The notes beneath the pieces were generated by a model that saw only the letters and a program-made list of their open reading frames with translations, ran no database searches and had not been told where the DNA came from. From the NCBI GenBank assembly GCA_964570005.1, contig CAZMWE010000001.1, positions 1 through 64,000 on the forward strand: a stretch of 64,000 nt of DNA. Direction: 5' to 3'. Every line of letters begins with the position of its first letter. Position 1 is the stretch's first letter. The DNA is from JAJZCD01 sp964570005. Lineage in GTDB: Bacteria; Patescibacteriota; Saccharimonadia; Saccharimonadales; UBA4665. Made by a program: the position numbers and the translations under genes. Below, piece after piece: positions 58,355-64,000 of the stretch.

Positions 58355-58969
58355 CTAGCCGCCACACTGGCAGGAGTTGTACTTGGTGTACTGCACGCTG
58401 TGTAGGTTGACAGGTTTCATGGAGTCAAACACTGGCGCCCAGTTGTAATCCACATACTTCGAAGCGGCTGAATTGTCTACCGAGATCGTAACGTCAGTAT
58501 TTTTCTCGAACCAGTTCACTAGTATGTCATACGGTCTGCCGTGGTCGTCGATGCCATACCAGACGCGGTAGGTATTGCCTTTGGGAGTGTTGTATATGGT
58601 GCAAGAATTGCCGTAGCCCCAGCATGATACCGGGCCCGATTTTGGCCAATCCTTTTGGCTTTCGGTAATCGTGAGGTCGGGGCTGCTCAGTTTAAGTGTG
58701 TAAAAGAAGTTCCAAATATCCATACTGGTTACGTGCTGGCGGCCTAGGGACTGTCCAGTTACTCTAATAATGTTAGGCAGTACGGCGGGTTTGTAGCCTG
58801 TAAAGCCTGGATGGGCGGGAGCACCGAAGCCAACCACCTGATTGATGAACAGCGACATGACGGTTGCTAAGCACGCCAATATAGCGGCAGTGGACCACAC
58901 TATAACCCGCACATATTTTCGGTGCGCTTTTGGCCGGAGGTGTTTTCTGGTTGGCGTAGAAGCTACGGA
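58355..58969 (-). CDS. Hypothetical single-pass membrane protein
   Basis: About 204 aa. Basic N-terminus, one membrane helix (VRVIVWSTAAILACLATVMSLFI), then an external domain of about 150 aa with four cysteines (SCWGYGNSC, CQC). No Met occurs near the start; a GTG at 58969, 7 bases after TAATAC, fits the leaderless pattern, while a TTG at 59026 is the longest choice. The cysteines suggest disulfides. No family recognised. Confidence 0.6.
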   Translation of the reverse strand, partial: SVASTPTRKHLRPKAHRKYVRVIVWSTAAILACLATVMSLFINQVVGFGAPAHPGFTGYKPAVLPNIIRVTGQSLGRQHVTSMDIWNFFYTLKLSSPDLTITESQKDWPKSGPVSCWGYGNSCTIYNTPKGNTYRVWYGIDDHGRPYDILVNWFEKNTDVTISVDNSAASKYVDYNWAPVFDSMKPVNLHSVQYTKYNSCQCGG

Positions 58970-59095
58970 CACTTTACGAGTATTAGTTGTATTAGTTCGA
59001 CTTTTGTTATGCCGCCATTGTAACAAAGCTCTTTATATCGTTGTAGGAGCGCTGACGATAGCACCGGGGCGGTATCAAGGCTACCGTTGTTGCTG

Positions 59096-60787
59096 CTAGA
59101 ACGCCTCGACATTGCCCAACAGCGCCTCTAAAATGCCTGATGTGCCCCAGTGTCGAGATTTTTCGTCCGAGAAGGGTCCACTGTTATTGTCGCCCTTGCC
59201 AAAGTCGTTCCAGTAAATACGGCCACCCGCCTGTACCCCTGTGGCTCGCAGCCAATTAGAGGCCCTCTGAGCGGCGATTTGGTAGTCACTGATTTTGGTA
59301 ACTCGATGGAGCTCTCGTAAAAAGACCAGTATGCCGGCAGCGCCGTTGTTTAGGTTCGCATGGGTTAACGGACTGGTTGGATTCAAATATTCAGGCCAGG
59401 ATCGACCGTCGTTCGCCTCATGCTTTGCCGCTAGGATAAGCCAGTTGCCTGCCTGCTTAGCACGCTCCAGATAGAGCGGGTTACCGGTTATCTCATGAGC
59501 TCGTAAGTAGGACCGGCCGATACCCGAGGCCCCTTCTTCGTTGCCTGTCGCGTAGTGGTAGTTGTCGGTGCTCTCGGGATCGAGAGCCAATCTCCACGCT
59601 GCGGCATCAGCTTGAACCAATACCATGGCTTCTGTATCGAGCCAGGTGTATAGCCTGCCTGCTTTGTCTTTGAACTCCTGCGCCCGTTCAGGAAAGATAT
59701 TCATACCCACCAGGTCTAAGTACATGGAAGCGATACCGGCTTGGCCTGAGAGAGAACCGGAGTTCATGTTTGTATTCCCGTCCCCTCCCGCCGCGGTGTC
59801 CGTTTCCGGGAAAGCTGAGCCCGAGATGTCAGTATTCTGTGCTGGATCTACATTACCGGCTAGCTCATCCCTCAACTCGTCGCGAACAAGGTCCAAGTAA
59901 TTTAGGCCGCCCTCTACCCGCTGCTTACACGTCTCGGCAAGCGCGGCAACTTTCGGATCGACATCATCTTTAAGCCGCCCGTAGAACTTAGCGAGGGCGT
60001 AGATGATCCCTGTTACGCCCATGCCCCTGCCTTCGTAGTATGAAGAGCCACCATCCGCCGTATCCCATAGCCAACGGTCGCCGTTCCGGGTTTTACCCGT
60101 GATCTGTGCCTGTGCGACCAGCCATTGTACACCGTCAATTGCTGCCTTCCTGTCTTCCTCATTACCGGTTAGCTCCCACAGTTCCCAAAGAGTATCAGCA
60201 ATACCCGCGGCCCCATCGTCATATGAAGAATATGCGGTAGTAGACACGTCGCCGCCATCATCAGCATAATCGGGCCAGTAGATGCCGCCGCTACGTGGAT
60301 CATGTATGGCGACAGACCGTAACCATGCTCCTGTCATACCCGCGGCATCCATAAAACGCTGATTCTTGGGGGACGTCCTGGCGAGCGCCATGAGTCCCCT
60401 TGCGATGCCGGAGGCTCCCACGTCCGTGTCGGTGTAAGGTCTGGGGTCTTGTATCTTACTCCGAAAGCGTAGTCCTATTTTGCCATCGGGTAAGGTTACT
60501 TGCTCGCCTTGTGCGATAAGGTCTTCCCCGGCCTGCATGATGAATGCTAGCTCTGGCCCCCGTTCGGGAGTTGAATCGGTAGATGCAGGCGAAGCCTCAG
60601 CGGTTTGTCTAGGGGCGGGCGGATTCTCGAGGGTTTGCTGGGGGGTGGGTGCCGCTCCGCGTGTACAGGCAGCTAGTGCAGCGCTTACTAGTGTGCCACC
60701 GGTACCCAGAAGCAGCCCCCGGCGCGATAAACCAAGGTGTGTATCTTGCTGGGGAGGAAGTACTGGTTGGTCTTCAAACTGTTTCAT
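59096..60787 (-). CDS. LanC-like (alpha/alpha)6 Tat lipoprotein
   Basis: 563 aa. Twin-arginine motif SRRGLLLG (RR at 22-23) and lipobox LAAC (Cys41) mark a Tat-exported lipoprotein. After a Pro/Thr/Ser-rich linker come seven repeats of the GxxGI type (GASGIARG, GAAGIADTL, GVTGIIYAL, GQAGIASM, GASGIGRSY, GAAGILVFL, GTSGILEAL), the lanthionine-cyclase-like barrel. The zinc-binding Cys/Cys-His of true LanC is absent, so it is not a cyclase; a carbohydrate-active or binding role is more likely. AAAAGGAGAC precedes the ATG. Confidence 0.85.
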   Translation of the reverse strand: MKQFEDQPVLPPQQDTHLGLSRRGLLLGTGGTLVSAALAACTRGAAPTPQQTLENPPAPRQTAEASPASTDSTPERGPELAFIMQAGEDLIAQGEQVTLPDGKIGLRFRSKIQDPRPYTDTDVGASGIARGLMALARTSPKNQRFMDAAGMTGAWLRSVAIHDPRSGGIYWPDYADDGGDVSTTAYSSYDDGAAGIADTLWELWELTGNEEDRKAAIDGVQWLVAQAQITGKTRNGDRWLWDTADGGSSYYEGRGMGVTGIIYALAKFYGRLKDDVDPKVAALAETCKQRVEGGLNYLDLVRDELRDELAGNVDPAQNTDISGSAFPETDTAAGGDGNTNMNSGSLSGQAGIASMYLDLVGMNIFPERAQEFKDKAGRLYTWLDTEAMVLVQADAAAWRLALDPESTDNYHYATGNEEGASGIGRSYLRAHEITGNPLYLERAKQAGNWLILAAKHEANDGRSWPEYLNPTSPLTHANLNNGAAGILVFLRELHRVTKISDYQIAAQRASNWLRATGVQAGGRIYWNDFGKGDNNSGPFSDEKSRHWGTSGILEALLGNVEAF

Positions 60788-60821
60788 GCTGGGTTTTGTC
60801 TCCTTTTGTAAAAATGCATAA

Positions 60822-61079
60822 GGGTAATGTTAGTGTGTCGGCACGTATATGTAAGTGGGTTTTCGTACAGACTGTAGCTGGCAGATGGGGGAAGCATAGG
60901 CAAGGAAAACAGCAGCTAGGCGCGTTGTGCATGAATGTACCGCGGAATGCTATGAAAACTGACCAGCACCCGCTCCGATGGATATCCCCAATGAATGGGT
61001 TTTTCCCAGAACAGCCGTCATATAGTACGTGCCCGCCCTGCTCATGGAACCTGGTCGGCCTTTTCAGTACTTGGTATGG
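60822..61079. other. Intergenic, no clear features
   Basis: Between the LanC-like gene promoter and a small leftward gene. I see only short frames that are not protein-like and no strong hairpin. Confidence 0.4.
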
Positions 61080-61385
61080 CTAGGGGGTCGGCTTCGAATG
61101 CTTGGTGCTCGTCATAAGCTTCAGGTTTGATATGTACCCGTCCAGATTGATGTCAGGATGCATACTGAGCCGATTGAGATGTCGCTCCACAAATGGGTCG
61201 GGATTGATTATGAGGGGCGAAGGGGTGGTATTGTAGTCCGGACTGTCTACCAGGGCCTGCAATAGCCCGCGGGCCTCTTTGCATAGGTCGGAGGCGTAAA
61301 AGCGCTTTTGGGCGTGTGTAACGAACTGATTATTTTCGACGGTATGACCCGGCGAAGCCTGTTTTACCGGTTGTTCCCTATCCAT
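61080..61385 (-). CDS. Hypothetical 101-aa protein
   Basis: Soluble, with one Cys (DLCKEARGLLQALVDSPDYN). Short helical core, polar ends. AAAGGAG lies 12 bases upstream of the ATG. No family recognised; confidence is moderate because nothing but the ribosome site and composition supports it. Confidence 0.5.
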   Translation of the reverse strand: MDREQPVKQASPGHTVENNQFVTHAQKRFYASDLCKEARGLLQALVDSPDYNTTPSPLIINPDPFVERHLNRLSMHPDINLDGYISNLKLMTSTKHSKPTP

Positions 61386-61550
61386 TTACTCACGACGCTC
61401 CTTTCGATACTTACGATTGCTTGTAGCAAATTTCGCATATTTGGGAGCAATGTAGTTTTCAACGCTTTGATTTGTGCGGTACTTACTGTAGGTAGTATAC
61501 GCCCGGGCCGGTAGATAACCTATTTAAGCGGTGACGCGGTAGTGCGGTAT

Positions 61551-61862
61551 CTAGTAAGATCGACGGCGGTTGTCACGGTTGCCACCACCGAAGTCACGGC
61601 GAGGTGGTCGATCTTCCTGCGGTCGGGCCTGGTTAACCATGACCGACCGTCCGTTCAGTTCTTTGCCGTTTAGATTCTTGATGGCATTCTGACCCTCTTT
61701 GAGGTCTTGCATCTCAACGAAGCCGAAGCCTTTTGATTGACCGCTAAACTTATCCTTAATAACGACTGCGCTCAGCACAGTGCCCTCTGTAGAGAAGAAG
61801 TCACGGAGCTCATCATCCGTAACGCTGTAGGCTAAACCGCCGACGTATAATTTCATTGCCAT
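61551..61862 (-). CDS. RRM-domain RNA-binding protein with Arg/Gly tail
   Basis: 103 aa. RNP2 LYVGGLAY, RNP1 KGFGFVEM, then a tail RPPRRDFGGGNRDNRRRSY. Very close to the protein encoded divergently at 62201-62515 (same MAMKLYVGGLAYSVT opening), so the two are recent paralogs. Promoter about 125 bases upstream (TATAAT, 61993-61998 on the complement), giving an unusually long leader. Confidence 0.94.
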   Translation of the reverse strand: MAMKLYVGGLAYSVTDDELRDFFSTEGTVLSAVVIKDKFSGQSKGFGFVEMQDLKEGQNAIKNLNGKELNGRSVMVNQARPQEDRPPRRDFGGGNRDNRRRSY

Positions 61863-61998
61863 ATTCTTTAAGCCTTTCGTTGCTTAGTAACTAATGTAGC
61901 CTGCATTTAGTATTGCTGTTCGCGCGTCCCGTTCCAGCCGGAAGGTTCAAAGATGACGGAAAAATAATAGTAAGTACGTGCTCTGAACACTTATTATA
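61863..61998 (-). promoter_or_regulatory. Promoter and long leader of RRM gene
   Basis: Extended TGGTATAAT at 61993-62001 on the complement and a leader of about 123 bases including TTCC-GGCT-GGAA. Differs from the leaderless norm here. Confidence 0.5.
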
Positions 61999-62063
61999 CC
62001 ATGCTAAAAGTACTCTTGTCCATGGCCACCTAATTTTAGAAAGACAAAATACCTTTTCTATGA

Positions 62064-62200
62064 TATACTTTAAGTCAAGCAAGTGGTTACTATAGCCTCT
62101 CCGTTGCTATGATTGGCCTTCCAGGACGTATCACACATCGGTCAGAACATAATAAGCGAGTGTGATATCAGTTTAAATTTAAAAAAAGGGATTACAAATT
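62064..62200 (+). promoter_or_regulatory. Promoter and structured leader of divergent RRM gene
   Basis: TATACT at 62064-62069, leader about 125 bases with a hairpin TATCACAC (62129-62136) / GTGTGATA (62160-62167) and AAGGGA before the ATG. Confidence 0.5.
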
Positions 62201-62515
62201 ATGGCAATGAAACTCTACGTTGGCGGTCTCGCCTATAGTGTTACCGAAAAAGAACTTGAAACGGTATTTGCAGAATACGGCACCGTTACCAGTGCCGCAG
62301 TCATCAAGGACCGCGATAGCGGTCAGTCCAAGGGCTTCGGCTTTGTGGAAATGTCAGACGACAACGAAGCCAAGGCTGCTATGGCTGCCCTGAACGGCAA
62401 AGAAATCGGCGGCCGCAGTATCGTGGTCAACGAAGCTCGTCCTCAAGAAGATCGCCGTTCCGGCGGTGGTGACTCACGTCGCTCCAGTGGCGGTAACTTC
62501 CGTCGCTCCTACTAA
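62201..62515 (+). CDS. RRM-domain RNA-binding protein with Arg/Ser/Gly tail
   Basis: 104 aa. RNP2 LYVGGLAY, RNP1 KGFGFVEM, tail RRSGGGDSRRSSGGNFRRSY. Divergent paralog of the gene at 61551-61862. Strongly biased, GC-preferring codons suggest high expression. An ATP-grasp gene follows 66 bases downstream and may be cotranscribed. Confidence 0.95.
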   Translation: MAMKLYVGGLAYSVTEKELETVFAEYGTVTSAAVIKDRDSGQSKGFGFVEMSDDNEAKAAMAALNGKEIGGRSIVVNEARPQEDRRSGGGDSRRSSGGNFRRSY

Positions 62516-62581
62516 ATCCGGACTTCTTTAGAATCCGTATGTAACCAGACCGCTCGCGGTCTGCAGAACGGTGGTTTTCCT

Positions 62582-63649
62582 ATGGCGAAAAACAACACGC
62601 GCATTGAGGTCGTGACTTCTACGAAGCGTGGCCTGAGTTCTATGAGTTTGGGGTCTGCCGGAGCGGCTCAAGTCGTTCTGGCTAGACACTACACCCAGGT
62701 TCGGACCACTATTGTAAACAGCCTGTCTGATCTTAATGCCCTGCTAGCGCGCCATCCGGACGTGGTCTTTTTGGGCATGAAATTTCTGCCCAGCAATCCA
62801 GCATTTGGACGTAATGATCCCAGAAAGATCTGGCTAAATGATTATCTGGAGGATGCGGGTATCGTGTGTACAGGCTCCGACTACTGGGCACACGAACTGG
62901 AGCTTAACAAAGAGCTGGCCAAACGGCGTGTGCTGCAAGCCGGACTCAAGACCGCACGGTTCTATATCGCTAGGGCAAACGAACCGTTTTCCCAAGCTGA
63001 CATAGCGCTTGAGTATCCACTATTCGTAAAGCCGTCTGACAGGGGCGGTGGTTTGGGGGTCGACGCTGATTCGTTAGTCCATACGTTTACTCAGCTGCAG
63101 TCGAAAGTCCGCTCTATAGCAGATAAGCTGGGTTCCGATGCGCTCATTGAAGAATACCTGCCAGGGCGTGAGTTCAGCGTAGGTATCCTAAAGGATGCTG
63201 AGGCAGACGATTACTGTGCGCTGCCCCTGGAGCTGGTCGCTCCGGTGAACGACTCCGGGACACGTTTCTTAAGCGGACAGATAAAGTCCGCTGACACTGA
63301 GCAGCACTTCGCGGTGACAGATGCGGCTCTAAGGGCCAATATTAATACGCTGGCGATGAACGTCTTTCGCGTCCTGGGTGCCAGAGATTACGGGCGAATT
63401 GATATTCGTTTGAATGCCGCTGGCGTACCGCACTTTCTGGAGGCCAACCTGCTGCCGAGTCTACTAGAGGGTTACGGTAACTTTCCCAAGACCTGCCTGC
63501 TTAATGCGGGTCTCGCATATGAACCGATGCTACTGCGCATAGTAGAGCTGGCCTTGCACCGTGATCCGGCGACGGCGGGCGATACGCCAGAGGTCTTGCC
63601 TGATCCCGGATTGCTCAGTGCATTCAAAACAGCAGTTGAAGCTGTCTAG
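62582..63649 (+). CDS. ATP-grasp ligase, D-alanine-D-alanine ligase-like
   Basis: 355 aa. The order is that of Ddl: a Rossmann-like N-domain (VVFLGMKFLP), CTGSDYWAHELELNKELAKRRVLQAGL, ATP-binding YPLFVKPSDRGGGLGV, LIEEYLPGREFSVGIL, and metal-binding DIRLNAAGVPHFLEANLLPSL. Typical Ddl has EVNTxPG where this has EANLLPSL, and the N-terminal HGxxGEDG loop is missing, so another amino-acid or peptide substrate is possible. Confidence 0.82.
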   Translation: MAKNNTRIEVVTSTKRGLSSMSLGSAGAAQVVLARHYTQVRTTIVNSLSDLNALLARHPDVVFLGMKFLPSNPAFGRNDPRKIWLNDYLEDAGIVCTGSDYWAHELELNKELAKRRVLQAGLKTARFYIARANEPFSQADIALEYPLFVKPSDRGGGLGVDADSLVHTFTQLQSKVRSIADKLGSDALIEEYLPGREFSVGILKDAEADDYCALPLELVAPVNDSGTRFLSGQIKSADTEQHFAVTDAALRANINTLAMNVFRVLGARDYGRIDIRLNAAGVPHFLEANLLPSLLEGYGNFPKTCLLNAGLAYEPMLLRIVELALHRDPATAGDTPEVLPDPGLLSAFKTAVEAV

Positions 63650-63657
63650 ACCTATCA

Positions 63658-64000
63658 CTACGTGGTCTGTAGCACAGAAAGTATGTTGCCTGCCGGGTCT
63701 TTGAACCAGGCTATGTCTGGACCTTGGTTGGCGCTAAGCCCGCGTGCTATACCTTTTTCGTCCTGTGGGGCGGGCATATTGTCGTAACGTTCAAAAACAA
63801 CTCCCTGCTCTGCCAATTCGTCGACTGTCTGGTCGATGTCATCGACTACAAAATTCAAGATAGTGAATGTCGCCGGCTGATGATCTTCTTTCGGATAGAC
63901 AAACACTTCTCCGCCGCCGGGCAGCTTTAGCTGTAGTCCCATTGTTTCGTCACCTGCGACGAGTCCGAGTACTTGCGTGTAAAATTGCTTTGCTTGATCA
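63658..64000 (-). CDS. VOC/glyoxalase-family protein, truncated by window edge
   Basis: The frame runs in from beyond 64000. DQAKQFYTQVLGLVAGDETMGLQLKLPGGGEVFVYP and the end FKDPAGNILSVLQ form a vicinal-oxygen-chelate fold (FY..vLGL, DPxGN). Substrate unknown. The 5' end lies outside the window. Confidence 0.9.
   Translation of the reverse strand, partial: DQAKQFYTQVLGLVAGDETMGLQLKLPGGGEVFVYPKEDHQPATFTILNFVVDDIDQTVDELAEQGVVFERYDNMPAPQDEKGIARGLSANQGPDIAWFKDPAGNILSVLQTT

Noticed and set aside
1..64000. Alternative genetic code with UGA read as Gly or Trp, as in some candidate phyla
   Set aside because: Several genes end in TGA (for example 15659, 24689, 49998), and conserved proteins show no in-frame TGA.
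1..64000. CRISPR array, prophage, transposase or insertion sequence
   Set aside because: I found no regularly spaced direct repeats, no cas genes, no transposase or integrase frames and no phage structural genes.

Overview
The window looks like part of a streamlined candidate-phyla (Patescibacteria) chromosome, most likely a Saccharibacteria (TM7) relative. Supporting signs are the dense gene packing, the mid-range GC, three bacterial RRM proteins, a DUF3048 protein, a CarS-like lipid enzyme, and a dominant promoter-start layout in which a TATAAT-like hexamer sits 6-9 bases before the start codon with no Shine-Dalgarno (SD) sequence (leaderless messages). TGA, TAA and TAG all act as stops, so the code is standard. 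The taxonomic call is inference; no rRNA is present.

Layout. 1-760: leftward operon ending in a UmuD-like protein that has lost its catalytic residues and runs off the window. 1.1-9.2 kb: orphan gene, MMPL exporter with a palindromic operator, DUF3048/histidine kinase/CheY operon, gltX. 9.3-14.2 kb: envelope proteins and a sortase. 14.3-14.5 kb: tRNA-Leu enclosed by a perfect 15-bp inverted repeat. 14.6-20 kb: sugar-kinase fold protein, MTH1-like Nudix, exonuclease III, CMP-kinase-like gene and pyrH. 20-22.7 kb: membrane-anchored, atypical Clp ATPase with a small membrane partner. 22.8-28.8 kb: tRNA-Ser, MacB-type ABC exporter, NRAMP-like transporter. 28.9-34.9 kb: uppP / MarP-like protease / VKOR / winged-helix operon and two membrane glycosyltransferases. 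35-38.2 kb: RRM gene with a long leader, structured leader with a 48-aa gene, two divergent Nudix-type genes. 38.4-39.4 kb: frameshifted small membrane gene and a tRNA-like gene with an abnormal anticodon arm. 39.4-45.9 kb: GH15-like enzyme, lipid-head-group gene pair, GDT1-type metal exporter, Crp/Fnr regulator. 45.9-48.5 kb: NAD(P)H/FAD reductase, ApbE and a bis-heme ferric-reductase membrane domain. 48.6-52.9 kb: PadR pair, small stress operon, secreted G1 peptidase, response regulator. 53.7 kb: aldehyde dehydrogenase remnant. 53.9-58.2 kb: leftward heme operon hemC-hemD-hemQ-hemE-hemH. 58.4-64 kb: LanC-like Tat lipoprotein, divergent RRM genes, ATP-grasp ligase, partial VOC protein.

How the parts fit. 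The heme operon can turn porphobilinogen toward coproheme/heme but lacks the early steps (hemA, hemL, hemB) and a coproporphyrinogen oxidase here. The likely local consumer of heme is the bis-heme ferric-reductase domain, coexpressed with a flavin reductase and ApbE. VKOR, a Crp/Fnr protein and an Fnr-like box add to an oxygen/redox theme that is unusual for such a reduced genome. The most unusual items are the heme/flavin redox gene set, the inactive UmuD-like protein, the Clp ATPase without recognisable pore loops, and the odd tRNA loci.
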